From positions 186,001-250,000 of the forward strand of contig JAUHZK010000005.1 in assembly GCA_030425645.1 (NCBI GenBank): DNA of 64,000 nucleotides. Direction: 5' to 3'. This stretch comes from Gammaproteobacteria bacterium (lineage in GTDB: Bacteria > Pseudomonadota > Gammaproteobacteria > JAPPPA01). A program made the translations under genes and the position numbers. The notes under the pieces were generated by a model that was not told the origin of the DNA, ran no database searches, and was given only the letters and a program-made list of their open reading frames with translations. Shown piece by piece: positions 24,901 through 32,472 of the stretch; positions within the stretch are counted from its first letter, which is position 1; each line of letters starts with the position of its first letter.

Positions 24901-27769
24901 GGGTACGGCCTTCGTAGTTCAGCGCACTCACGCCACGGCCATTAATTTCTACTTGAATACGTTGGTTATTGGCGTGTTTCACCACAATTGGTGTACTAAT
25001 GCCAGCCGGGTTATAACCCTCGGTTGGTAGGACGATCTCAGTCTCAGCGTTCTGTGTCGCCAACCATTGCGCATCAAAGTCCGCTAGTTGCGGCTGTTCA
25101 ACTAACGTCGGCTGCCAAAGTACGGGAGCAACCCAACCCTGACCTTCAATAGCTACTGTCTGATAACCACTATCTGCCTGCATCAATTGTAGAGACTGGC
25201 CATTACTAACAGCAGCCGCATACACCTGCACTTCAACACGGCGGTTTTTAGCTTTACCTTCAGGCGTTAAGTTGCTGGCAATCTGCTCATACGGGCCAAC
25301 GCCTTCAACCTCAATCCGGTCTGGATTAATGGCCAAAGTTTGCGCTAAGAAATCAGCAACTGAGCGCGCCCGCGCGTAACCGAGCTCGACATTGTTCTTA
25401 TAGAGCTTTTGATTACGTTTAGAAATCATGTCGCTGTCGGTATGGCCGCGTACTTTCACAGTCAACACAGGGCGGTTAACTAAACGCGCCGCCAAAGCAC
25501 GCAGCGCCTCGCGGTCAACGTCCTTAAGTGTTGTACTGAGGACATCGAACTGCGGCCGGTAAACATAAGTTTCAGGCTCACCTAATGTTTCACTACAGGC
25601 GACCGTGTTAGTGGCCACCGGCGTGCGGTTACGCTTACGTGCTTCGGTACCAAAGGTCGCCATCGCGCGAGCCTCTAGCGTACCAGCCTGGCAAGCGCCA
25701 ACACCAAGCGTGGCGGCAAGATTTAGTTCGCTGGTGAAATCAAGGCCATTTTTAGGCAGCTTCACATTCACCACGCCATCACGGTGACGAACCCGTACCG
25801 GCTGGCCATCTAGTGTTGCGCTACCAACGGTCGGTGTAACACCCTCGGGCAGCATTAACGTTAGCGTGCTGTCTTTAACCGCTATGTCACCAACATTAAA
25901 CTGCAGCTGATAGTTCAAGCCGTCTTGGTCCAATTGGCTTTGCAAACGAACGCCGGCAGTCGAGGTACGCGGCTGTTTTTCTTTGACGTAAAAATCTGCG
26001 CGCCAAAGTGAACCTTGGCTAGCATCTACAAAACGAGAAAACGGTGTACCGGCATAGCGCGTGTCGTCATAGCAAAGCTGTGCTTCGTATTGTGGCGGCA
26101 GTGTCGCCTGATCTACCTGTACCACATGGGTGCGTGCACTCAGGCCTTCAAAGTGATACTTACCCTCGTCGTCGGTCACCGCAAAGCGGCCATTCTCTAG
26201 ATAAACTCTTACTCCCACGACTGGGCGCGCCGGACGGTCTTCGTCAGAACAATCAGTTTCCATTACGCGGCCCACCAAGGTCATGGTGCCTTGCTGGAAT
26301 GCGCTTTCAATTTCAACTTCAGCTTCGGCTGCGTTTGAGACAAAACCGCCGTCGGCCGTCGCCAGCGCGCGGTTCACAGCGCTTCCGACTGTGGCGCCGG
26401 CACTAATTCTGACGACATAAGACAAGCTACGAGAGGTACCGGTGGTCAAATCACCCACCTCAAAGGTCAGGTCGCGGCCATTCGGGCCAATCACCGGATC
26501 TAGGGCTTTAACGCCATCAAGACGCGTACTGCCAGCTTGATAACGCAAACCAAGCGGCAAACGGTCACCAATATGCGTGTTGATCGCATCATTGGTGGTG
26601 CTGAGATTAGCTAGATTTAAGCTATAACGTAGGAAGTCACCTTGCTGCACCACTTGGCGCTGTGCGGTTTTCTCAAGCACTAAGTCTTGCAACAACGGAT
26701 CAATAGGCAAATCTACCCGCACTGGCGGACCTTGTGGCACCAAGAAGTTTTCGCCGTAAGAACCCACAATAATAGTGTATGGGTCTCCCGTAGACGGATC
26801 ATTCGGCAAATTGGCAGCGGCCACGGTAGAAGGGAAGACATAGCTCACCGGTGGCGTAATCTGCAGCCGATATTCGCCTTCATTAACCAATGGGAAGCGG
26901 TATTCACCAGGCGCAAAACCGAGCGCGGCATCACCGGTTGTGACCGTGCTGGGATAAAGCGTCGTGCCGTCGTCATCAAACACAGTGGCCGGTTGGCCGG
27001 TGCTGACATCTATCAGGGTCACGGTAACGCCGTCCTGCGGCTCGCCGGTGCTGCTGTCAAAGACAATGCCGTAAGGATCGATAAGCGCCGAGGCCTCTTT
27101 CACTTCGGTACTGTCAAAGCGATCGGTGTATTCGAGCTCGATCTGGCTATTGCGTTCTACATTTAATACACAGTTGTTTTGAACAACAGCGTTGTCATCC
27201 GTTTGGATATAACCAGCGAACACACCCGTGTCCTCGCCAGTTTCATAAATTCGTAAAGTCTCCTCATCACCATTGTCGGTAGTGAGTACGACTAAAACAC
27301 TTTCGATGGCTTCGTCATCTAAATTCTGATCTCCATCAGCAACCTGCATAAACACAGGGTCGCCCTGCAAATACGCAGCAGCGGAATCTAGATTCTCATT
27401 GCCATTTAAAGTTTGCCCGTCGGCGGTTTGTGGATCGGGTAACGCCGCTGCATTACATTGGGAGTTTTGAATATCCCCCGGTTGGGCATTATTGCCGGCA
27501 GTATTCGCAATTCGTAAGAACTCAATCTCTGCTGACGTTTGGAAAATAGTGGTAGTGGTTTCTATTTCATTAGAATCAGTATCGCGTGCTTCTCCCGCTT
27601 GTAGCCAACTGGCACTAGCCGTGTTGGCAATCACGGTCCCCGGCGTAGTTACCGGCGCAGACACAGCCACACTCACGCCGGCAATCACCAGCAATAAGCA
27701 CAACGCAGCCTTAACGCCCATCAACATAGACGTCTTTAGCTTAGGTAGCTGTGGCACTGTTCTAATCAC
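21959..27769 (-). CDS. 1936-residue OmpA/DUF11/beta-barrel surface protein
   Basis: A very large exported protein. The signal is near residues 15-40 (AALCLLLVIAGVSVAVSA). Next come immunoglobulin-like segments to about 370, a DUF11-type module near 375-490 (QGDFLRYSLNLANLS), and a carboxypeptidase-regulatory/SdrD-B-like module near 500-560 (VRVYLENGRFAVTDDEGKYH). An OmpA peptidoglycan-binding domain covers about 740-850 (VKVRGHTDSDMISKRN, GVGPYEQIASN, KNRRVEVQV), followed by more Ig-like repeats. Finally there is a strand-rich region of about 730 residues that reads as an outer-membrane barrel. Start is a GTG at 27769. It probably anchors the cluster's secreted partners at the outer membrane. 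I know no characterised protein with this exact order. Confidence 0.72.
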   Translation of the reverse strand: MIRTVPQLPKLKTSMLMGVKAALCLLLVIAGVSVAVSAPVTTPGTVIANTASASWLQAGEARDTDSNEIETTTTIFQTSAEIEFLRIANTAGNNAQPGDIQNSQCNAAALPDPQTADGQTLNGNENLDSAAAYLQGDPVFMQVADGDQNLDDEAIESVLVVLTTDNGDEETLRIYETGEDTGVFAGYIQTDDNAVVQNNCVLNVERNSQIELEYTDRFDSTEVKEASALIDPYGIVFDSSTGEPQDGVTVTLIDVSTGQPATVFDDDGTTLYPSTVTTGDAALGFAPGEYRFPLVNEGEYRLQITPPVSYVFPSTVAAANLPNDPSTGDPYTIIVGSYGENFLVPQGPPVRVDLPIDPLLQDLVLEKTAQRQVVQQGDFLRYSLNLANLSTTNDAINTHIGDRLPLGLRYQAGSTRLDGVKALDPVIGPNGRDLTFEVGDLTTGTSRSLSYVVRISAGATVGSAVNRALATADGGFVSNAAEAEVEIESAFQQGTMTLVGRVMETDCSDEDRPARPVVGVRVYLENGRFAVTDDEGKYHFEGLSARTHVVQVDQATLPPQYEAQLCYDDTRYAGTPFSRFVDASQGSLWRADFYVKEKQPRTSTAGVRLQSQLDQDGLNYQLQFNVGDIAVKDSTLTLMLPEGVTPTVGSATLDGQPVRVRHRDGVVNVKLPKNGLDFTSELNLAATLGVGACQAGTLEARAMATFGTEARKRNRTPVATNTVACSETLGEPETYVYRPQFDVLSTTLKDVDREALRALAARLVNRPVLTVKVRGHTDSDMISKRNQKLYKNNVELGYARARSVADFLAQTLAINPDRIEVEGVGPYEQIASNLTPEGKAKNRRVEVQVYAAAVSNGQSLQLMQADSGYQTVAIEGQGWVAPVLWQPTLVEQPQLADFDAQWLATQNAETEIVLPTEGYNPAGISTPIVVKHANNQRIQVEINGRGVSALNYEGRTRSRDRKVALSTWKGVDLPAGDSELVVHLLDNEGNITDSISRVVRRSTTPVLAELLENRSRLLIDGQQPAVIAVRLTDISGAPIARGMNGEFNISSGQESLEAALDNTIQGDRNARPARYRYVVADDDGTAFIRLSPAASAGRVDLEFRFAEGRRSQVSTWVTEQPRDWILVGLAEGSLSQQAPAGSVQAADGNEVYTDGRIAFFAKGRVLGSALLTMRYDDNKGEATQFGHGGDIDPDSWYTLYGDQSFSGQEGASQEQIYVRLERGAFHATYGDIETGLDVVELASYQRSLTGLQSELRGRYVSYNLFAAETETGFSRDEIPGDGTSGYYRLSNVPALNTEQLTIETRHRLRSHEVLSTRNLRRYYDYQINYNDGTIFFREPVPVRDAEFNPIYIVANYEVDGGGQKTTTAGGRVALHNASQRLMLGVSYLSEDDNLAERSVVAADGRLRFGKHGELRVEYGETTRDLAGLTTKAAGKVIELSHRGGRVNGSIYFREVEAGYGLGSVSASENATRKIGVQGEVKLTQHVSLTADVADEENLTVGNKRRFAQLSVRAQNATGHVELGFRHAEDETAAGVTSESQQAILDLRQSFFNNFIGLSARYEAALSDKNAAADFPERVVLGLDVRVAPSTLLFLKQEYTEGAERDTRSTRLGLQSELWQGASLQSYIAHDDQGDGQRLYTGNGLTQQLAMRDGWWASLGFDQSTTLRDSGVTALNGDTPLANGSADDFKSGHATIGRKGDLWHWDLRYEAHRSDSSERDGIITSWRRQNLEGKGIDFALRWLQDETATSRKSTVEARFGLVWRPVEAKWFFLNRFDVIAEDERSDTGGDFRSTRLVNQFNANWLFTERDQWSFFIGAKYVRDTIDEDVYSGAYSQLGVEYRHSFNEWWDWGLQISSHDDWVAKNRQYSAGLNVGVSPLQNLWISVGYNWAGFQDEDFDEAAWTNNGAYIRFRLKFDQQGNGANLARHRALPAKEHE

Positions 27770-27785
27770 AACATGCTCTTAGACA

Positions 27786-27822
27786 CCAAGACCCAAGGCC
27801 TATTACTAGACCTTGGGCTTGG
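27786..27822 (-). other. Intercistronic hairpin upstream of the 1936-residue gene
   Basis: Arms CCAAGACCCAAGG (27786-27798) and CCTTGGGCTTGG (27811-27822) pair over 12 bases with one bulged A. The hairpin fills most of the 71-base gap between the two surface-protein genes. It lacks a T-run on the minus strand, so an RNA-stability or attenuation element is more likely than a simple terminator. Confidence 0.5.
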
Positions 27823-27840
27823 CTGTCAGAGGTTTGGCAG

Positions 27841-29154
27841 TTACTTAATCGTTACGAAGAACGTAATTACGATTACATCGTCGCCATCTGCCGCATCTTT
27901 CTCGGCAATGGTAATGCCGGAAAGCGACAGGTCTGTTGCGCTTGAACCGTCCGTAGGGATTGGATCAACAGCCGCTTCATCACCATCTTCAACCACTACC
28001 GAAGTTGGCGGACCAACCACTAACAAGGTATCGGTATCAACGGTGTCCGCAATCGAGGCACCGGTTACTTCGGTATTACCGTTGTTTTGAATGGTCAGGG
28101 TGTAGCGAACATAGGCGCCAGGAATGGCTTTCGGATTAGTACCGACACCACATAGTGTATCGACATCAGCGGTTGAGTCGGTCGGCTCGGTCGCTACAGA
28201 ACAACTGAAAGCATCCCATACGGTTTCAGACTCTTTCGTTACCACTAGCTCAGGCTGCTCAATGATATAGCCACTGGTAGCGGCAAACTGGCCATTACTA
28301 GCTACATCGGTGCCAGCACCATCGCCATCAAAACGGCCTGAACCGTTAGCGACAAAGTTATGGGTAACCGCTGCACGAGCGGCAATTGTGCTACCTGCGT
28401 TGCCTTCAACATCGTCTTCAGCAAACACATCCTGCACTGCATCCGGATCATCAGCCACAGAAGCTGCGGTGCCACCAGGTGCCGCATTGCCGCTGCTATC
28501 TTGCGCGATCAGCGCGCCTGGTGTGGCCGCGCCACCTGAACCATCATCATCTTCCGCGACTTGCGCCACTAGAGTTACTAGCGCAATGTCACCTGAACCA
28601 ACACCACCATTAGCAACGGTTATTCCGTCGTCTGGAATGTCTGAAGTGATGGTAATGGTCACCATCGCGTCAGGTGCTAGGTTATCGACATAGTCTTGTG
28701 TAGAACCGCCAACAGCAATAGACATAGTCGCAGTCGTTACATCAAAACTATCAGTGGCCGCATAAGGATCAGTCATTGAACCGCTTGCACGGTTTAGAGC
28801 CGCCAAGGCGAAATCCAATGTGTCGTTAGAAGTGTTTTTCAAGGTAAAGGTGGTGACCTGCGCGGTATCGCCTTCCAACACTGATACCAGCGTGGTGTCA
28901 GTGGTAACAACTTCAAAGTCGAGCTTACGATCAACAACGAAGTCAGTCGACTCACCGTTAGATGCACCAACGGTGCTGTTGCCAGTTGGGGAACTTTCCA
29001 ATACCAAATCTGGACCAGTCGGTTCTGCTTTAAAGGTCAACGTGGCAAGGTTTTCCACATCGGTTCCCGCGGCGGTACCCGCAGCGAGGGCGCTACCAGC
29101 GAAGCCGCCGGTCAAGACTAGCCCAAGGGCTATTTTCTTAAAGTTAAGTTTCAT
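27841..29154 (-). CDS. Secreted DUF11-like repeat protein
   Basis: A 437-residue exported, acidic protein of low complexity (rich in Asp, Thr, Ala, Val). A signal peptide (IALGLVLTGGFAGSALA) is followed by beta-sandwich segments such as TFTLKNTSNDTLDFALA and a C-terminal DUF11-like module (NPKAIPGAYVRYTLTIQNNG and GASIADTVDTDTLLVVG). The shared NPKAIPGA signature ties it to the 19021 and 20478 products. An AGAGGAA site precedes the ATG. It is probably a major secreted or fibrous surface component; its acidic, Asp/Asn-rich face might bind calcium. No named family beyond DUF11 similarity is claimed. Confidence 0.72.
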   Translation of the reverse strand: MKLNFKKIALGLVLTGGFAGSALAAGTAAGTDVENLATLTFKAEPTGPDLVLESSPTGNSTVGASNGESTDFVVDRKLDFEVVTTDTTLVSVLEGDTAQVTTFTLKNTSNDTLDFALAALNRASGSMTDPYAATDSFDVTTATMSIAVGGSTQDYVDNLAPDAMVTITITSDIPDDGITVANGGVGSGDIALVTLVAQVAEDDDGSGGAATPGALIAQDSSGNAAPGGTAASVADDPDAVQDVFAEDDVEGNAGSTIAARAAVTHNFVANGSGRFDGDGAGTDVASNGQFAATSGYIIEQPELVVTKESETVWDAFSCSVATEPTDSTADVDTLCGVGTNPKAIPGAYVRYTLTIQNNGNTEVTGASIADTVDTDTLLVVGPPTSVVVEDGDEAAVDPIPTDGSSATDLSLSGITIAEKDAADGDDVIVITFFVTIK

Positions 29155-29201
29155 TTCTCTATTCCTCTGACATGAGAATTACTTAAGGTTTTGCTATCAA
29201 G

Positions 29202-29690
29202 TTATTGCACGACCGCGCGATAGCTCACGGTGCCGGTTTTACCCGGCTGCAATGCGTAGTTCACTGTCCAACGCACATGGCTAACGTCTTTAAACGTCGC
29301 CGCACGCTGTTCGCCATTGGCAAGGGTTACGTCTAAATCAATTAGATTGCCGTAACGCTTGCCGCCGTCGACAGACACTGAAATTTGGGTTCCGGCTCCA
29401 AACGCAGAGCCTTGGCGATACCAGGTATGCTCTGGAATCGGGTTGTTAATGACCAAGTCACGGGCTTCACTGTCGCCCTCGTTGGAAAAGCTGAGGATGT
29501 AAACCACTTCCTCACCCGGTAATACTTTTTCGGCTGGCACCAGTTTTGTGGCCGATTTACCGTCTTCAGTCACGGTTACTTCTTGGAAAACCTCAGATTT
29601 AAAAACCACTTTGTCTTCCGCTAGGGCCGCCAACGGCAGCATGGCTACAGAAAACAACATTGCTTTGATCGAAGCGTTCATCTTTTTCAT
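29202..29690 (-). CDS. Small secreted DUF11-like protein
   Basis: A 162-residue exported protein. The signal peptide (AMLFSVAMLPLAALA) is followed by one DUF11-like sandwich: VLPGEEVVYILSFSNEGDS, then NNPIPEHTWYRQGSAFG and a closing RWTVNYALQPGKTGTVSYR. The ATG at 29690 is preferred, with GAGG upstream; a GTG at 29705 overlaps the end of the upstream gene. One module without barrel or anchor suggests a soluble partner or building block of the cluster. Confidence 0.7.
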   Translation of the reverse strand: MKKMNASIKAMLFSVAMLPLAALAEDKVVFKSEVFQEVTVTEDGKSATKLVPAEKVLPGEEVVYILSFSNEGDSEARDLVINNPIPEHTWYRQGSAFGAGTQISVSVDGGKRYGNLIDLDVTLANGEQRAATFKDVSHVRWTVNYALQPGKTGTVSYRAVVQ

Positions 29691-29701
29691 CTCTAATTTC
29701 C

Positions 29702-30697
29702 TCACTGAATCGTGGCTTGGAACGTCACTACGCGATCCGCGCTCGGCGCGGTCACACTGCCCAAGTCCACAAGTATTTGGTTATTACCACCGTCAAACTC
29801 GGCAGCATCGGTATCGGCACTGTCGGTTTGCGACAGGCCGTCAAGTGTCAAGCTACCAAGGCGATAGTCGGTATTGCTTGGAATTAAGTCGCTAATAACC
29901 ACATCATCCAACACGCCCTCGCCGAGCACGCGGATGGTGATTTCGTAGGTAATGTGGGCGCCGGGTACCGGCTGGTCACCACCCTGTGGGTCGCTAATTT
30001 CACTAACACGCTTGTCTAGCTCTAGCGCCGCGTTGTTGTTCACTCGCAACACGGTAGTGATCGTTTGGGTGCCGCCGTTTTGACCTAGAACCAGGTCAGT
30101 ATCGTTATCACCGGCATCAGCAACCACCGCACCGGGCGTACCAGCTTCTGCGCCAGCATCGGCGGCAGTCGCGGTTAGGTTTAACTCAGCCACACCGGCG
30201 ATAGCCTACCCCGCTGGCACCAGCAAACGTACAAACAGATCTAGGGACTCACCGGCCGCCAACTCCGGCAAGTTGGCTGGGTCGTAGAGTGTATCTTCTG
30301 TCTCATCGAAAACACCGTCGCCGTCGCTGTCTAGCCACAGTTCCAGACTGGCAACATCAAAGTCATCACTCGCGCTCTGAGTAAGCTCCAAACTGTAAGC
30401 CTGAAGACCATTGCCAAGGTGTTCCAAACGGAATTGCAAGAGCTGCTGACTGGGAGTAGCAACACCAACGGGCGCGGTGTTTAGATCAAGCAGATTAAGC
30501 CCCGTTAGCTCTTGAACTTCAAAAGCTTCGGTATTCGAATCAAGCGGCTGGCTACCCGGGTATTCAAACGTGGCAATATTGGAGACGGTCGAGCCCGGGG
30601 CGGTACTGGCATAAGCAGCCGGGCACAATGCCAAGCACAGCAGTAACGCTGCGCTAACAGATGCACCTGTCGACTTAATTTTCCCCAGTGTTCCCAT
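29702..30697 (-). pseudogene. Secreted DUF11-like protein gene split by an in-frame amber codon
   Basis: Two 163-residue open halves lie in the same frame and are separated only by TAG at 30206-30208 and four sense codons (Ala-Ile-Ala-Gly). The upstream half has a signal peptide (ALLLCLALCPAAYAS), a TVSNIATFEY segment and a sandwich ending LFVRLLVPAG. The downstream half continues naturally with AELNLTATAADAG and a DUF11 module (VPGAHITYEITIRVLGEG, ISDLIPSNTDYRLGS). Read as one, it is a 331-residue secreted protein at the head of the cluster. The stop may be a true nonsense mutation, a sequencing error or a read-through site. A GTG at 30193 could restart the second half, but it would lack a signal peptide. 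Confidence 0.78.
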
Positions 30698-31033
30698 TCA
30701 ATCCCCGTGTCTATAGCAACCAGCCCCGCTAGTTGCATCTAAAGCGTTTTAGCCAAGGTGGCTGCGACTTTCTTTAAGCACGTGATTATTCTACTGATTT
30801 GGCTAACAAAAGCCTTATACATCAACCATTAAGGAGCTAAAACCTAATATTCTTAACAGTTGTTCGGAGTGTTTACCAACAAACCAACTGGCCATAGCCC
30901 TTCACAGGGGCAATTCAAGAAAAACAACCGTTTAAGGGGTATTTTTGTACCGTCTGTCGTTTTTTCTCGGATTTTGTCAGCAATTTGGGAATTTGCGCAA
31001 GAACTGCACAAAACGGCACCAGCGCAGCAGTCC
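30698..31033 (-). promoter_or_regulatory. Structured leader and promoter region of the surface cluster
   Basis: This 336-base gap lies between the cluster's first gene and the end of the metal-permease gene. About 20 bases before the ATG a strong hairpin forms: GCAACCAGC / GCTAGTTGC (30716-30736, nine pairs with one G-U). Two weaker hairpins lie just upstream (AGCCA/TGGCT and CTAAA/TTTAG). Together they make a candidate structured 5' leader. No sigma-70 promoter could be assigned with confidence, and the rest of the gap is A/T-rich without an identifiable gene. Confidence 0.4.
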
Positions 31034-32068
31034 TCAACGGCGTCTTTGAAACGCTAAAAACTGCAAACAGAGCAACCAAACGCCAAGTGCAACTGCCGCT
31101 ATCATTGACAGCAGCGACCCCGATTCATGGTGAGCAACCAGCTCAGCGGAATACCCAAACCAAGCCAGTGGCGCAACGGCGTCAATAAGCCAGCCCAGCG
31201 TTAGCGATACCACGCAAATAGCGCCCAAATAACAGGCTACGAAACGCGTACCAAACTCGTTTCGAATTAACGCCAAACCACCCAGATTAGTAGCCGGCCC
31301 AGCCAACAAAAACACCAACACCGCACCCGGCGATACCCCGGCCACCAGCAAAGCTGCTGCGATAGGCGTAGAAGCCACCGCACACACGTAAATCGGCACC
31401 CCTACCAGCAGCATGATGACCAAAGCCCAGCTCGACTGGCCGAGTTCTGCAATCAGATTTGGCGGTACCAAGGCCAATATGACCCCTGCCAACACCACGC
31501 CAAAAACTAACCAACCGGCCAAATCACTCAGCAAGTCAGAAAACGCATAACGCAAACCAGCCCAAATTCCGCCGTCAGGGGCCGCGCTTTCTTCATTCGC
31601 ATGTCCACCACAACAACTTGTTTCGGCGGCACTCTCGGCCACAGGCTTATCATCGCCCCAGCGCCATACTGCCAAGCCAGCGGCAAAAGCCGTGAGCAAT
31701 GCAGCCAAAGGCCTAAGCACTGCGTAGACCGGCCCCAACAAGGCATACGACACGGCAATGGAATCAACACCGGTCTCGGGTGTAGAAATCAGAAAAGCAG
31801 CACTGGCCTCTTTACTGGCACCCGCTCTACGTAAACCAATCGCCGCCGGCAACACACCGCAAGAACACAGAGGCAACGGTGCCCCAAGCAACGATGCGCG
31901 CAGCACTGAACGCGGTCCAGAATCGGCCAACCAACGTTGCAAATGTTCTGTTCTCAGATACACATGCGCGGCCGCAGCAAACACCAAACCCAGACAAAGC
32001 CAAAGCGCAGTGTCGAGCCACACCTGCCAAATTTGTAAGAAAACTGCTTGTGCCATTTCTATCGCCAT
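31034..32068 (-). CDS. SO_0444-family Cu/Zn efflux permease (DUF318-type)
   Basis: A 344-residue membrane protein with two groups of helices flanking a cytoplasmic loop that carries CCGGH near residue 150, a likely metal site. The family hallmark PLPLCSCGVLPAAIGLRRAG lies near residue 60, followed by FLISTPETGVDSIAVSYALLG. This matches the permease branch annotated as SO_0444 Cu/Zn efflux, related to ArsP. It should export heavy metals across the inner membrane. No good ribosome site precedes either candidate ATG (32068 or 32056); the longer is given. It stands alone, with 404 bases upstream free of genes. Confidence 0.85.
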   Translation of the reverse strand: MAIEMAQAVFLQIWQVWLDTALWLCLGLVFAAAAHVYLRTEHLQRWLADSGPRSVLRASLLGAPLPLCSCGVLPAAIGLRRAGASKEASAAFLISTPETGVDSIAVSYALLGPVYAVLRPLAALLTAFAAGLAVWRWGDDKPVAESAAETSCCGGHANEESAAPDGGIWAGLRYAFSDLLSDLAGWLVFGVVLAGVILALVPPNLIAELGQSSWALVIMLLVGVPIYVCAVASTPIAAALLVAGVSPGAVLVFLLAGPATNLGGLALIRNEFGTRFVACYLGAICVVSLTLGWLIDAVAPLAWFGYSAELVAHHESGSLLSMIAAVALGVWLLCLQFLAFQRRR

Positions 32069-32472
32069 CTACTCAGTGTAACCAATGGAGAAAAAAGAGG
32101 CACATCGCGTTAAATGTGCGCCCGCAGCAAAACCTTTGCAATTAACCACTTAAGTTATTTTTAAAACCAAAACTTTAGGGTTTTAGAGGTAAATAACCCC
32201 TACTTTTACACAGTTACTCACATGCTGTTTTGGTTGCACTGCAACATAACGTTTGGCTATTTACAATTCTGTAAAATTATTTTTTTAACGCAATATCTCA
32301 TTGTTTTTAAAAGCAAAAACAATTTATAGCAAAAAATGTCGTTGACAAGATACCTGCATTTGTGAACCCCCCCCTTGTCCAAACCTTATAGCAGGTTACT
32401 CACAAAGTTATCCACAGCTTTTGTGCACCGCAATATTCAGGAATATTTAGCCATTTTTGTTATGCTGCGCGC
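32069..32472. other. AT-rich gene-free gap with one DnaA box, upstream of priA
   Basis: No gene is seen. The stretch is strongly AT-rich around 32150-32340. It holds a run of eight C residues (32367-32374), a TTGACA-like hexamer at about 32342-32348 and a perfect DnaA box TTATCCACA at 32408-32416. Genes point away from it on both sides. It must carry the promoters of priA and the permease gene. A single DnaA box does not make an origin. Confidence 0.4.

Noticed and set aside
29702-30193. Independent gene starting at GTG 30193
   Set aside because: It lacks a signal peptide, no clear ribosome site is seen, and it is the exact in-frame continuation of the preceding half.
30698-30790. Calling a c-di-GMP-I riboswitch as a feature
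   Set aside because: Only the second half of the consensus is suggested; the GGCAAACC half and GNRA-capped stem are missing, so it is kept only as a finding.
30860-31188. Small plus-strand frames in and next to the surface-cluster leader
   Set aside because: No recognisable domain, no ribosome site, and they run into the antisense of the metal-permease gene.
32069-32472. Chromosomal origin of replication
   Set aside because: Only one DnaA box and none of the usual origin genes nearby.
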